A DNA stretch of 64,000 nt from Mycobacterium neglectum (GCF_002591975.1 NZ_NVQE01000025.1:1-64000); one strand, 5' to 3'. Shown: positions 36,521 through 46,290, numbered from the stretch's first letter. The notes: a model not told the origin generated them from the letters alone. Numbers and translations are program-made.

Positions 36521-37756
36521 ATGTCATCAACGACCGTCTCGGCCCTCGATCTTCTGACCACGCCCCAGGGCATCGCCGATCCGTATCCGCTGTACAACAA
36601 GCTCCGGGCGCTCTCGCCCGTCCCGGGCTACCGTGACTGGCCGCCGGGGACCATTCCCGGTGCCGATGAACCGGTCACTGCGTGGGCGCTGTTCCGCTAT
36701 GACCAGATCTTCGAGGCGGCACGTGACAGCACGACGTTCTCGTCACGGGATCCGCTCCAGGAGGCCTCGTCGGCGCCGAGCCTCATGCTGGTCAACACCG
36801 ACCCGCCCAAACACGAAGTCGAACGAAAATTGGTCAGCCAGGCGTTCTCGCCGCGCCGGGTCAAGCGTCTCGAAGGCTGGCTGGACGAACTGGTGCCGCG
36901 CCTGCTCGACGACCTCGGCAGCGGCGACGTCGAGGTGATGGAATTCGCCGCCGAGATTCCGACCCGCGCGATGGTGCGCCTGTTGGGATTGCCCGACGGA
37001 GATCACGTCCGATTCAAGAAGTGGGCCAACGCCTTCATGCTCTCGTCATCGCTGACGCCCGAGGAGCGCATCGCGAGCAATGAGGAGATGGTGATGACCT
37101 TCGCCACCCGGCTAGCCGAACACACGGCCCGGCTGGCGGAGCGCACACCCACCGACGATGTCGAGGACGCCGAGGACCTCATCTCGGCGCTGCTACGCGC
37201 CGCCGTCGATGGGCAACGGCTCACCCCCGAAGAGATCGTCCGATTCTGTGTGACGCTGGTGGTCGCGGGCAGCGAAACGACCACGTTCCTGATCGGCAAT
37301 CTGCTGCAGGCGATGGCCCGCGAACCCGAGGTCACTGAGCGGATGCGCGCCGACCGCACACTGGTGAACGTCTTTGTCGAAGAGTCGATGCGGGTCGACG
37401 GACCGCCACAGCGTCTGTTCCGCATCGCCACCCGTGATGTCGAGGTCGGCGGCAAGTTGATCCGCAAAGGTGACTGGGTCGCACTGTTTTTCGGTTCGGC
37501 CAATCGAGATCCGGAAGTGTTCGAAGACCCCGGCAAGTTGGACGTCGACCGGCCCAACATCCGCCAGCAGCTCTCGATGGGACACGGCCTGCACTTCTGC
37601 CTCGGCGCGTCGCTGGCCCGCCTGGAGGTCGTGGCGGTGATCAACGCGGTGCTCGATCGGTATCAGACGATCGCACTCACCGACGATCCGGGAACCAAGC
37701 AGACCGCCAGCCTGCTGACCCACGCCTATGTCCGTCTCCCCCTTCATCTGTCATGA
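36521..37756 (+). CDS. Cytochrome P450
   Basis: A 411-residue soluble bacterial P450. The I-helix oxygen-activating motif is VAGSETTT, the K-helix ExxR is EESMR, and the heme loop is MGHGLHFCLGASLARLE with the Cys thiolate ligand. The substrate class is not recognisable. It lies in an operon with an NTF2-like protein and a small ferredoxin (overlaps of 4 bp each), so the ferredoxin is its likely electron donor; no dedicated ferredoxin reductase is adjacent. Confidence 0.93.
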   Translation: MSSTTVSALDLLTTPQGIADPYPLYNKLRALSPVPGYRDWPPGTIPGADEPVTAWALFRYDQIFEAARDSTTFSSRDPLQEASSAPSLMLVNTDPPKHEVERKLVSQAFSPRRVKRLEGWLDELVPRLLDDLGSGDVEVMEFAAEIPTRAMVRLLGLPDGDHVRFKKWANAFMLSSSLTPEERIASNEEMVMTFATRLAEHTARLAERTPTDDVEDAEDLISALLRAAVDGQRLTPEEIVRFCVTLVVAGSETTTFLIGNLLQAMAREPEVTERMRADRTLVNVFVEESMRVDGPPQRLFRIATRDVEVGGKLIRKGDWVALFFGSANRDPEVFEDPGKLDVDRPNIRQQLSMGHGLHFCLGASLARLEVVAVINAVLDRYQTIALTDDPGTKQTASLLTHAYVRLPLHLS

Positions 37757-38160
37757 CTCCCGAAGAGGCCGCCAATATCGCGGCGACGAAGGCCATCTAC
37801 GCTGCGGTGCCTGCGGGTGATCTCCAAACCGCACTGGATCTGCTTGATCCGGAAGTGCGCATCACCTACTACGGGACCGAAGGCATTCCCTACGCGGGCG
37901 ACTACCGCGGCTTCGACGAGGCCGTGACGTTCTTCACCAGAGTTGGGGAATCGATCGCCATCACCGAGATGGAGGCGTGGAAGTTCATCGCCCAGGGCGA
38001 CGAGCTGGCGTCGTGGGGCCGCCAACGATTCCGCCGCCTCGACACGGGTTACGAATGGGAATCGGAGTTCGCGCACATCATCACAATGCGCGGCGGCCGC
38101 TGGTTGTACTTCCGTGACTTCATGAACTCGGCGCTGACGCTGCAGGCGTTCACCCGATGA
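37753..38160 (+). CDS. NTF2/SnoaL-like protein between P450 and ferredoxin
   Basis: 135 residues of the cystatin/NTF2 alpha+beta cone fold (IYAAVPAGDLQTALDLLDPEV, YAGDYRGFDEAVTFF, then strands ending RWLYFRDFMNSA). Family members are isomerases, epoxide hydrolases or ligand carriers. The Tyr/Asn/Arg/Asp/Asp pentad of limonene-epoxide hydrolase is not complete here. Coupled by ATGA overlaps to both neighbours, it probably binds or processes the P450 substrate or product. Confidence 0.7.
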   Translation: MTPEEAANIAATKAIYAAVPAGDLQTALDLLDPEVRITYYGTEGIPYAGDYRGFDEAVTFFTRVGESIAITEMEAWKFIAQGDELASWGRQRFRRLDTGYEWESEFAHIITMRGGRWLYFRDFMNSALTLQAFTR

Positions 38161-38357
38161 GAGTCGCAGGCGACCGTGAGATTTGTATGGGCGCGGGGGT
38201 CTGCGTGATGACGGCGGACGGCACGTTCGATCAGGACGACGACGGCATCGTTGTGCTTGCTTCCGAACGCGTGACCGCCGGCGAGGAGAAGGTCGTGCGC
38301 AATGCGGTGAGGATGTGCCCGTCAGGCGCGCTTCGCATCGTGGCCGATGACGGTTAG
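38157..38357 (+). CDS. P450-associated [3Fe-4S]-type ferredoxin
   Basis: 66 residues. Cluster ligands appear in ICMGAGVC (two Cys, spaced CxxxxxC) and in MCPSGAL (CP motif), the three-cysteine pattern of actinobacterial P450 ferredoxins with a 3Fe-4S cluster; no fourth cysteine is at the usual position. It should pass single electrons to the P450 two genes upstream. ATGA overlap with the preceding gene. Confidence 0.88.
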   Translation: MRVAGDREICMGAGVCVMTADGTFDQDDDGIVVLASERVTAGEEKVVRNAVRMCPSGALRIVADDG

Positions 38358-38395
38358 CCCCACCACCACCACCGTGCGGCCGCCATCATGGACGC

Positions 38396-39256
38396 GTGAC
38401 GACCACCCAGATCGTGGGCACCAGCGGTGGACCCGTTGAGGTCCACTACTCGGCCGGGGAGAAGCCGCCGGTGCTGCTGTTCGGCGGCGGACACACGACC
38501 GCGGCAACACCGATCGGCGAACACCTCTACACGCAGCTCGGACACGGGGTGTTGCGCTTCTCGCGGCCCGGGTACGGCGGCACCGACGTCGGACCCCTGA
38601 CCGCCGCTGAGTTCACGACACTGGTCGTCGAAACATGCCGGCTGTTGGGAGTTCAGCGTTCAGCCGCTGTCGTCGGAGTGTCGTTCGGCGGATTGCAGGC
38701 GATCCACACCGCCATCTCGACAACTGAGCTGGCCCCAAGGCTGATCCTGCACAGTTGCGCACCTTCGGCGCTGCCCTACCCGGACACCTGGCTCGAACGT
38801 GTCGCCGCGCCACTGGTCTTCGGGCCCGCGATCGAGAAGACCACGTGGGCTGCCATCCGCCGGATCGTGGCTCGCGATGTCGGGCTCAAGATGATGATGA
38901 AGTCGCTGACGCGGCTGCGCGCTGATCAGTGGTGGCCGCAAATGTCTGAAACCGACCGGATTGCCGCGCGGGCGTTGTTCACTGCGATGGAATCCGGTCA
39001 CGGATTCCTCAACGACCTCGGCCAGGCCAACGGCCGGTTGAGCGCTTACCGCGCGCACACCCAGAGACAGGTAGCAGTTCCGACTCTCGTCACGGCGTCT
39101 CGCAGTGACGGCGGTGTGTCATTTCAGCATGCGGAGAACTTCGTTGACACGATCCCGCACGCCCATCTGCACGAGACGACAACTCCGACACACCTCTACT
39201 GGATCGGCGAAGCTCAAGCCGACATCATCGGCGCAATACGAACGTTCCTGGCCTAA
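38396..39256 (+). CDS. Alpha/beta hydrolase
   Basis: 286 residues. The nucleophile elbow is VGVSFGGLQA (Ser about 101), the oxyanion segment is FGGGHTTAA near the N-terminus, and FSRPGYGGTD follows the strand-3 region. A clear catalytic His is probably in TTPTHLYW near the end. Likely a carboxylesterase or C-C hydrolase of unknown substrate. GTG start 38 bp after the ferredoxin gene, so it could be read from the P450 operon. Confidence 0.75.
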   Translation: MTTTQIVGTSGGPVEVHYSAGEKPPVLLFGGGHTTAATPIGEHLYTQLGHGVLRFSRPGYGGTDVGPLTAAEFTTLVVETCRLLGVQRSAAVVGVSFGGLQAIHTAISTTELAPRLILHSCAPSALPYPDTWLERVAAPLVFGPAIEKTTWAAIRRIVARDVGLKMMMKSLTRLRADQWWPQMSETDRIAARALFTAMESGHGFLNDLGQANGRLSAYRAHTQRQVAVPTLVTASRSDGGVSFQHAENFVDTIPHAHLHETTTPTHLYWIGEAQADIIGAIRTFLA

Positions 39257-39350
39257 CAGCAACCTTGCCGATCTCGCGATCCAACTGTCGGCGGCCAGGC
39301 CGCTGAACCAAACGAACTCCCAAGTTCCGCCTCGTAGGTAAGGTCCCCCC

Positions 39351-39809
39351 GTGCACAAGGCCCGGCTCGCCAAGACTGTGCTTCCAGTGATGGCTGCAGC
39401 CGTTCTGGGCAATGCCTTCGTCGGCGGCAAATCAATGGAGTGGTTCTCGGCGCTGCGCCGACCGGCGATGCAACTGCCGATGCCCGGCTTCTACATTGTC
39501 GGCCTCACCTACTACGCCTTGATGGGCGTAGTACTCCATCGCAGTGTGATTCAAAGTGACCGCCGGTCGTATCGGCTTGCGATGGTGGTGCTCGGCGGCA
39601 ATGAGTTATGGAATGTTTTGCTCTTCGGCCGGCGGAGCCCGCGCGAAGCTTTCCTGGGAATTATTGCGTTTCTCGTCCCACTGAGTCTGCTTCAAGCATC
39701 GGTGTCCGGAGATCGTCCATCGCGTTCTGCGCTCGCACCGTACACGGTTTGGGTGGTCTGCTACGACCTTCCGTGGACGTATCGACTATGGCGCCTCAAC
39801 GCCTCATAG
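39351..39809 (+). CDS. TspO/MBR-family membrane protein
   Basis: 152 residues with five hydrophobic segments. The pattern resembles TspO: MEWFSALRRPAMQLP after the first helix, GGNELWNVLLFG in the middle, and PYTVWVVCYDLPWTYRLWRLN at the end (family: a W-x5-LN ending). TspO proteins bind tetrapyrroles and sterols and take part in stress responses. GTG start. Convergent with the mce3 operon. Confidence 0.65.
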   Translation: MHKARLAKTVLPVMAAAVLGNAFVGGKSMEWFSALRRPAMQLPMPGFYIVGLTYYALMGVVLHRSVIQSDRRSYRLAMVVLGGNELWNVLLFGRRSPREAFLGIIAFLVPLSLLQASVSGDRPSRSALAPYTVWVVCYDLPWTYRLWRLNAS

Positions 39810-39941
39810 CGTGCACGCTCGCGCCGGCTCCGTGCACGCGGACGCGACCAAGCAAGACCGATACGTTGTTCTCGCCGACTTGGGGGCGGTCTACCTGAGA
39901 GCACCTGACGCCCGCGGAGTATTCGCGGCACGCCCGATCAA

Positions 39942-41378
39942 TCAGTTCCCCGGGGGCAACAGCATCGTCTGCCATGTCTTGTTCTCCGGCGCACCCTTTG
40001 CGAGATCCGATTGGGTGTACCGCTTGCCGTCGGGTCCGATGTAGCTCCCGGTCGCCGGGTCGTATTCGGCCGCGGCTAGCGGCGGCGCGACGGCAGACGC
40101 AGGCTCGGGCGGCAAGTGCGGGATGGCCTGCCCCGACAACGTGGCATTGGGGTCCCCCTTCCAGTTGAATCCGTCGTTGAGCGGCACGAAGACTTCGTCG
40201 CTCTCGCATAGCTTGACCGTCGGCGCGCGCTTTCCCGGCACGGTTTCGCACGGGATGTTACGAGCTCCGCGCACGTTGAATGGTGACTCTTGCGGGACGC
40301 GGCAGTAGAGGTCACCGGCCGGACGCGAAGGATAATCCTCCAACGCGGCAACGCGCTGTTGCTGGGCCGGCAGAAACCCCGTGGTGCACGGTGGCGGCAG
40401 GTTGAGGTTCAGGTTGAAGCTCAGATATTGGCCCTTGTAGTCCTGTTTGGTGTTGAGGTTGCCGAGGATCCCGGCCTGCCCGGCGGCGATGGCTTGGGGG
40501 AACACCACCAGCAGTTGTTCGATGCTGTCCTGGTAGGTGAGCGCGACTTGCCCCACACTGACGAGGTTGGCCATCAGGATCGGCAAGGTGGGCTGCAGCC
40601 GGTCGACCAGTCCGCGCACCTGCGCTGCCGCTGGGCCGCCCTTGACGATGACGCCGGCAACCGCCTCGTCGTGGGTCTGCAATTCGGCGGTCACCGTGGC
40701 CAGTTGCGATGCCCATGCCTGAATCGCAGCGGAGGTGTCGGTCTGCGAATCCAACACGGGCTGGACTTGGTCGATCAGCGTGGTCAGCGGGTCGAGATTC
40801 TTACGGGCGTCGATGGCCAGGGTGGAGGCGCCCTGGACCACCCGGGACAGCTCTGGGCCGAGACCACCTACCGCGGTGTAGGACTCGTCGATCACAGTTT
40901 TGAGGTTGTCGCGCGGTATGGCCTGCAGACCGGTGTTTGCAGCGGCGAGCAGCGCGTTGACGTCCGGCGGCACCGAGGTGTCGGCGAGTGCAATCACGTC
41001 ACCGTTCTGCAGCGGCGCTGAGGTGCCGTTGCGGGGTAGCAGCAGGACATAGGATTCACCGACCGCGGATTGGCTGTGCACTTCGGCTCGAAGGTCTGAG
41101 GGGATGTCGATGCCGGATTTCAGTGACAGCACCGCCTCGACGCCGCTATCGGTCAGCCGCACCGTCTCGACCCGGCCGACTTTGGTACCGCGATAAGTGA
41201 CGTTGCCGGATTCATATAGCCCACCGGATTTCGGCAGTTCCATCGTCACGGTGTACCGGCCGACGCCGAACAACATGGCGGGCAGTTGGATGAAGTGCAG
41301 CACCATCAACGCAACCGTGCCGAGCGCAACGACCGTGAAGATGGCCAGCTGGATTCTTATCCGTCGGTTCAAGCGCAT
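39942..41378 (-). CDS. mce3F: MCE-family protein, mce3F position
   Basis: 478 residues. One N-terminal membrane anchor (about 8-28) is followed by the MlaD/MCE domain (YTVTMELPKSGGLYESGNV, TYRGTKVGRVE) and a long helical region; CTTGFLPAQQQR and VRGARNIPCE are the conserved MceF C-terminal elements, ending SYIGPDGKRYTQSDL. As the sixth MCE subunit it should form part of the hexameric tunnel carrying lipid across the periplasm. ATG 41378 lies 1 bp after the mceE stop. Last gene of the operon; accessory mas genes do not follow. Confidence 0.88.
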   Translation of the reverse strand: MRLNRRIRIQLAIFTVVALGTVALMVLHFIQLPAMLFGVGRYTVTMELPKSGGLYESGNVTYRGTKVGRVETVRLTDSGVEAVLSLKSGIDIPSDLRAEVHSQSAVGESYVLLLPRNGTSAPLQNGDVIALADTSVPPDVNALLAAANTGLQAIPRDNLKTVIDESYTAVGGLGPELSRVVQGASTLAIDARKNLDPLTTLIDQVQPVLDSQTDTSAAIQAWASQLATVTAELQTHDEAVAGVIVKGGPAAAQVRGLVDRLQPTLPILMANLVSVGQVALTYQDSIEQLLVVFPQAIAAGQAGILGNLNTKQDYKGQYLSFNLNLNLPPPCTTGFLPAQQQRVAALEDYPSRPAGDLYCRVPQESPFNVRGARNIPCETVPGKRAPTVKLCESDEVFVPLNDGFNWKGDPNATLSGQAIPHLPPEPASAVAPPLAAAEYDPATGSYIGPDGKRYTQSDLAKGAPENKTWQTMLLPPGN

Positions 41379-41379
41379 G

Positions 41380-42537
41380 TTAAGGCCCCTGATCCCATCG
41401 GTAGGGAATCGCCAGCGGATTGCCGGGCCCGTTCGGACCACCGGCCATGCAGGGGCTGGGGAACTGGCCGATGGTTCGGCCCCACTGGAGCTCGAGCTCG
41501 GTCAGTTCGCACTCGAATCGCGTACCGGTGAAGATGCCCTGGTCGATACGGCTGAGGGTGAGATCGACGATGGCGGTCAGATTGGCGTAGTCACCGCGTT
41601 GGAAGTTTTGGAAGGTTTCATTCGGAAACGGGAAAGTCAGCAGCAGGCTGAGAGCCCGGGTCAGGCTGGGACCGGCGTTTGCCAGCGACTCCAACACCGG
41701 TCCGACCTGCCTCAGTTCCTTCACCAAGTTCTCCTTGGTCTGATCGACCGTGTCGACGGCCAGTGCACTGAACTTGCCGAGCTCATCAGCCGCTTGCACC
41801 AGGTTGTCCCGTTCGGAGTTGAGCACTGCCAGCGCGTCGGGGACGGTGGCCAGCGCACGGTCCAGGACGGGCTGCTGTACGGCGAATTTCCCGACCAGGC
41901 TGTTGAGGCTTTCGGTGGCCGCGATGATGTCGTCGGTCTGGTCGTTGAGGTGGCCGGTGAATTCGCTCAGCTGTGCGATCAAGCTTCGTACGTCTTGCTC
42001 GCGTCCCCGAAGCGCGGTGGAGAACGCCTCGGTGATGTCCTGTACCTGGCCCAGGCCACCGCCGTTGAGCACCATCGACAACGCCGCCAGCGTCTGCTCG
42101 GTGCTCGGGTAGGAACCGCCCTGTTGCAGCGGAATGAGCGAGCCGTCTCGCAGCCTGCCCTGTGGCGGTTCGTTCGTTGGCGGCGCAAGCTCGATGTGCA
42201 AGGAACCCAGCAGGCTGGTTGTGCCGATCTTGGCGGTGGCATTGGCGGGCAGGTTGACGTCACCGTTCAAGCGCATGCTCAGCAATGCGTGCCACCCTTG
42301 GCGTTCGATTTTGGTGACATGGCCGACGGTTACGTCTGAAACCCGCACCCGCGAGTTCGGCTCAATGTTGTTGACGTCAGGCAGTTGTGCCTGGATCAGG
42401 AAAGAGTCCGAGCCGGTGCCCTGCGTGCCGGGCAGGGGTAACGAATTCAGGCCGCGCCAGCCGCAGCCGGGCATCGCAGCCACGATCATGACCAGGATCA
42501 GGTTGGTCGCTATCCGCTGAAAGCGTCGCCGTGTCAC
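41380..42537 (-). CDS. mce3E: MCE-family lipoprotein, mce3E (LprM-type)
   Basis: 385 residues. Signal sequence NLILVMIVAAMPGC ends in a lipobox-like Cys (about residue 25), as expected because the E subunit of mycobacterial Mce systems is normally a lipoprotein. The MCE domain follows (FLIQAQLPDVNNIEPNSRVR, VSDVTVGHVTKIE), then a helical segment and Cys-containing C-terminus. GTG start overlapping the mceD stop (GTGA). Confidence 0.87.
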   Translation of the reverse strand: MTRRRFQRIATNLILVMIVAAMPGCGWRGLNSLPLPGTQGTGSDSFLIQAQLPDVNNIEPNSRVRVSDVTVGHVTKIERQGWHALLSMRLNGDVNLPANATAKIGTTSLLGSLHIELAPPTNEPPQGRLRDGSLIPLQQGGSYPSTEQTLAALSMVLNGGGLGQVQDITEAFSTALRGREQDVRSLIAQLSEFTGHLNDQTDDIIAATESLNSLVGKFAVQQPVLDRALATVPDALAVLNSERDNLVQAADELGKFSALAVDTVDQTKENLVKELRQVGPVLESLANAGPSLTRALSLLLTFPFPNETFQNFQRGDYANLTAIVDLTLSRIDQGIFTGTRFECELTELELQWGRTIGQFPSPCMAGGPNGPGNPLAIPYRWDQGP

Positions 42538-43853
42538 GGGCCACCTCCTGCAGGCACCATCATCCCGGGCAGGCCGTGGGTGGGGTCGGTGGCCCGCGCC
42601 GCTGTGAACGCCGCGTCGGACGCTTCTGCGGGCAAGGGGACGCCGGGCGGCGGATCTGCTGCCGGCGGCACGAAGTCAGGCCGCATCCAGGGCTCGCTGT
42701 AGGTGACTTCATTCGGTCGCGTCTGCGCGCCGACGAAGAGGTTCTCGCCCAACGGCGGAAAGTTGAATTGCCGATTCTTCACTATCGGCGCCAAATACTG
42801 CGCGCACAGTTTCGCCGATTGGTCAGCACCCCGGCGGGATGCCGACTGAATTGCACCACACAGGAAGGAGACCGGGTTCGCGAAGTTGTTGATGGCCAGC
42901 GCGCCCGTCAGTGAACCGTTGGCCGACTCGTAGATGTTGTTGTAGTTCTGCAACGTCGAGGGGGCGATGTGCAACGTCTGCTTGATGTCGTCGAGGCTTT
43001 CAACCAGTACGCGGGTGATCGAGGTCATCGTGTCGGACGCGGTGCCGATCGCCTCGGTGTTCTCGGCGGCGAAGTCACCCACGTCGGCCACGACCGCGTT
43101 GAGGTCCTCGACCGCGTAGCCGACTTTGTTCGGGTCGTCGGCCAGCAGTGCGGTCACCGCGGCCAGGTTGTGGTTGAGCGCTTCGAGCAGATCGGCGCTG
43201 TCGCTCAATGCGGACACCAGCGTCGAGAGGTTTTTGAACGTGGCGAAGATGTCGTTGCTGTGGTCGCCGAGGATCGAAACCGTCTGCGACAGTTTGATGA
43301 TGGTGTCTCGGATCGTTGGACCTTGCCCACGCAGGTTGTCTGCGGCGGTGTCGATGAGCGCACCCAGTGTGCTCACGCCGCCGGGCTTGGTGGGCTTGAG
43401 CAGCTCGGTCAGCCGCTCGAGTTGGTCGCGTAGATCGTCCCACTCAACAGGGACCGCGGTCCGGTCGGCCGGGATCACCGCGCCGTCGGCCATCGTCGGA
43501 CCGCCGGTGTAGGGCGGTGTGAGCTGGATCGTCCGGCCGGTCACCAGCTGCGGTGCCAGGATCACGGCCTTGGCATCGGCAGGGACCTTGTACTTGCTGT
43601 CGAACCAGAACGTGACCTTGGCCCGCTCGGGCTGCGGTTCTATCGCTTCGATCTTGCCGACCGGTACGCCGCGAACGAGCACGTGGTCCCCGGCAAATAC
43701 CCCGGTGCTGTTCTCGAAGTAGGCGACTACCGTCGTTCGGGCGATCTGCGCGGGAATGCGTACCGCGACGAACAGACCCGCGGCCAAGATCAGCACAAGT
43801 GCCGTCGCCAGGACGATTCGGGCGGTTCGGGGCGACCTCACCACGGTCATCAT
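42534..43853 (-). CDS. mce3D: MCE-family protein, mce3D position
   Basis: 439 residues. Membrane anchor about 12-32 (IVLATALVLILAAGLFVAV), MCE domain with AYFENSTGVFAGDHVLVRGV and PVGKIEAIEPQ, a long coiled region, and a proline-rich end. The first of two adjacent ATG codons (43853) overlaps the mceC stop by 4 bp. The open frame continues far upstream in the shadow of mceC and is not used. Confidence 0.88.
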   Translation of the reverse strand: MMTVVRSPRTARIVLATALVLILAAGLFVAVRIPAQIARTTVVAYFENSTGVFAGDHVLVRGVPVGKIEAIEPQPERAKVTFWFDSKYKVPADAKAVILAPQLVTGRTIQLTPPYTGGPTMADGAVIPADRTAVPVEWDDLRDQLERLTELLKPTKPGGVSTLGALIDTAADNLRGQGPTIRDTIIKLSQTVSILGDHSNDIFATFKNLSTLVSALSDSADLLEALNHNLAAVTALLADDPNKVGYAVEDLNAVVADVGDFAAENTEAIGTASDTMTSITRVLVESLDDIKQTLHIAPSTLQNYNNIYESANGSLTGALAINNFANPVSFLCGAIQSASRRGADQSAKLCAQYLAPIVKNRQFNFPPLGENLFVGAQTRPNEVTYSEPWMRPDFVPPAADPPPGVPLPAEASDAAFTAARATDPTHGLPGMMVPAGGGP

Positions 43854-45205
43854 GATCGGGCTCCCGGTTGCTGGACGGGCGGCGCCTCGCCCGGGGCAGG
43901 CACGTATACCGGCGATGGAGTCGGCTCGGGGGTGGAGGCCAACCCGGGCGGGGCCGCTGCGGGCGGTCCCGGTGGCGGGCCACCGGCGGGCGGCGCCGGC
44001 AGCGGCTGGCGGTAGGGGTAGCAGCCGGGGCCAGGCAACGCAATTCCCTGGGGCCCGCACGCCTGATCGCCGGGTTTGCCGGTGATCGCGTCGGGCAGGT
44101 TCAGCCTCGGTTCCCCGCCCTGGCCAGTCCGCGGGTAGGGCACCGGCAACGCCGGGGTCCCCGGCTGTCCGGTCGGCGGGTCGGTCAGCTCTGAGGGCAG
44201 CAACGTGGCCGGATCCAATCCCAGATCCGAAAACGCCGCGTCGACGAACGGTTGCACGAACTGACCCGGAAAGAGGTTGACCACATAGGCTTTGAAGAAC
44301 GGTCCGGAGGAAAGCGATTCGCCAAGCGACATGACGTAGGTGTTGATCAGTTTGATGGCCTGCTGCACGCGTTCCTTGCGGTCGTCGATGATTGTCAGGA
44401 CTCCGTTGAGCTTTTCCAGCGCCGGCCGCAGCTGCTGACGGTTCTCGGCGATGAACCCGTGTAGCTGCCGCGACACCGCCGAGATGTTTGCCCAAATCTG
44501 GTCCAATGCGGCGCTCTGTGTTCGCAGCGCCGCCAGCAGCGCATTGGTGTCTTTCACCAGACTCACGATGTGGTCGGTGCGTTTGGCCAGCACCCCCGTC
44601 GCTTGGGCCGCGTTGTCCAGCAGCCTGCGCAGTTGGGCGTCGCGCGTGTTGAGCGTCTGTGCAAACCGCGCCACGCCCGCCACCGCGTCCTGCAGATCCG
44701 GCGGGGTGGCCGAAAAGGTCTGGGCCAGGGTGGCCAACGAGTCAGACAGCTGGCCGGTGTTCAGGCCGCTGATCGTGGTGGCGAGGTCACCGAGGGCATC
44801 GGGCAACTGGTACGGCGACACCGTGCGATCGAGCGGGATGGCACCGTCGAGCTGCCCATCCCCACGCGGTGTCACGTCAATGATCTTGGCGCCCAGCAGG
44901 CTCTTGGTTTTGATCGCAGCCTCGGTGCGGTCGCCCAGCCGGACATCGGCGCCGATCTTGAATGTGACAAGTACACCGGTCTCGTTGAGTTCGATGGCCG
45001 AGACGTCGCCAACCACGAAGCCGGAGACTTCTACACCGGCACCCGTGCTCAGCCCGCCGGCGTCGGCGAAATAGGCCGAGTACTCCCTGCCCGAGTTGAG
45101 GAAGGGCAGCTTCTGCCACTGCAGTGCGGCCAGCACCATCGCGACGACGGTCACGAGGCCGACGGCGCCGATGAGTAAGGGGCTGCGTTCGGAGAATGAT
45201 CTCAC
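43850..45205 (-). CDS. mce3C: MCE-family protein, mce3C position
   Basis: About 451 residues. N-terminal helix (LLIGAVGLVTVVAMVLAAL), MCE domain (YSAYFADAGGLSTGAGVEVS, GFVVGDVSAIEL), then VNLFPGQFVQPFVDAAFSDL, typical of MceC. The last about 100 residues are proline-rich and probably extend beyond the cell wall barrel. GTG 45205 gives a GTGA overlap with mceB; GTG 45217 would give a 16-bp overlap. Confidence 0.87.
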   Translation of the reverse strand: MRSFSERSPLLIGAVGLVTVVAMVLAALQWQKLPFLNSGREYSAYFADAGGLSTGAGVEVSGFVVGDVSAIELNETGVLVTFKIGADVRLGDRTEAAIKTKSLLGAKIIDVTPRGDGQLDGAIPLDRTVSPYQLPDALGDLATTISGLNTGQLSDSLATLAQTFSATPPDLQDAVAGVARFAQTLNTRDAQLRRLLDNAAQATGVLAKRTDHIVSLVKDTNALLAALRTQSAALDQIWANISAVSRQLHGFIAENRQQLRPALEKLNGVLTIIDDRKERVQQAIKLINTYVMSLGESLSSGPFFKAYVVNLFPGQFVQPFVDAAFSDLGLDPATLLPSELTDPPTGQPGTPALPVPYPRTGQGGEPRLNLPDAITGKPGDQACGPQGIALPGPGCYPYRQPLPAPPAGGPPPGPPAAAPPGLASTPEPTPSPVYVPAPGEAPPVQQPGARS

Positions 45206-46227
45206 TTGGGCGCGCACCGCCCCGTGCTCTGACCGGCCACCTTGACATACACCGGCTGGCCTCCCTTGCCATTGAGCTTGAGCACCACATCGCAGAGGTA
45301 GAAGCTGAAGTAGTCGCCATACATCCCCTGCCGCACCAGGGCCTGATACCGGTCCGGCAGCGTCTGGAGCAGATTTTCGAGGTATTCGTGGTCAGCCAGG
45401 GCGATCCCGGCCACCCGGTCGGTCTCGGCGACCACCTTCTGGAACGGCGCCCTGGCCTGCGCCAGCAGGTCAGCGAGCGAACCGGTGGCGGCATTGGTAT
45501 AGGCCACCGCGTTCGAGATATCGGTCCTGCGTTCGGCCAGGCTGCCGATCAGCTCGGAGAGCGATGTCACGGCTTTGTCCAGCCGGTCGCTCTGACCGCC
45601 CAGCGACCCCAACACCACGTTGAGGTTGTCGATCACCTGCCCGATCAGCAGGTCACGGTCAGCCAAGGTATTTGTCACCACCGCGGCCTGCTGCAGGAAC
45701 GTCCCGATCGCGGGGCCCTGCCCCTCGAACGCCTCGATCAACTGCTGGGTCAGGTCGTTGACCTGCTCCGGGTTCAGCGCCCGAAACAGCGGCTTGAAGC
45801 CACCGATCACCGCATCCAGATCCAGCGCGGGTTGGGTGCGAGTCAGCGGGATGGTCTGACCTGGACGCAATGTCTCGAGTCCGCCGGTGCCTTCCTCCAG
45901 CGCCAGGTAGCGATCACCGAACAGGTTGTCATAACGGATCACTGCCCGACTGCCCTGCGTGAGCACGACCGACTCGTCGGCGAAGAACCCGACCCGCACC
46001 GTCGCATCGGGGTTGATGGAGATGTTTTCGACCTTGCCGACCTCCACCCCGGCGATCCGCACAATCGTGCCCGTGCGCAGATTCGAGACGTTGCTGAACT
46101 CGGCGTAGTAGCTCTTGCCCGCGTCGAAGCGAAACTGCCCGAAGATCGCCAACGTCAGGAACGAGACGAAGAGGCAGACAGCCATGAAGATGCCCAACCG
46201 CCAAATGGTGCCCCTGAGATCAGCCAT
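45202..46227 (-). CDS. mce3B: MCE-family protein, mce3B position
   Basis: 341 residues. Anchor helix (LGIFMAVCLFVSFLTLAIFG), MCE domain (YYAEFSNVSNLRTGTIVRI, AGVEVGKVENI), helical region and a short C-terminus with FYLCDVVLKLNG and a final Cys, as in other MceB proteins. It starts 63 bp after the mceA stop, the only sizeable gap inside the operon. Confidence 0.88.
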   Translation of the reverse strand: MADLRGTIWRLGIFMAVCLFVSFLTLAIFGQFRFDAGKSYYAEFSNVSNLRTGTIVRIAGVEVGKVENISINPDATVRVGFFADESVVLTQGSRAVIRYDNLFGDRYLALEEGTGGLETLRPGQTIPLTRTQPALDLDAVIGGFKPLFRALNPEQVNDLTQQLIEAFEGQGPAIGTFLQQAAVVTNTLADRDLLIGQVIDNLNVVLGSLGGQSDRLDKAVTSLSELIGSLAERRTDISNAVAYTNAATGSLADLLAQARAPFQKVVAETDRVAGIALADHEYLENLLQTLPDRYQALVRQGMYGDYFSFYLCDVVLKLNGKGGQPVYVKVAGQSTGRCAPK

Positions 46228-46290
46228 GGCTTTTCTCCTGCGTGTGCGGATGGTCGACGGTCCCGGCGACGACGGTGCGGATGATGGCGA

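Noticed and set aside
42534..44495. Long upstream extension of the mce3D frame through mce3C
   Set aside because: The extension is a shadow of mce3C; the ATG at 43853 overlaps the mce3C stop and begins the normal membrane anchor.
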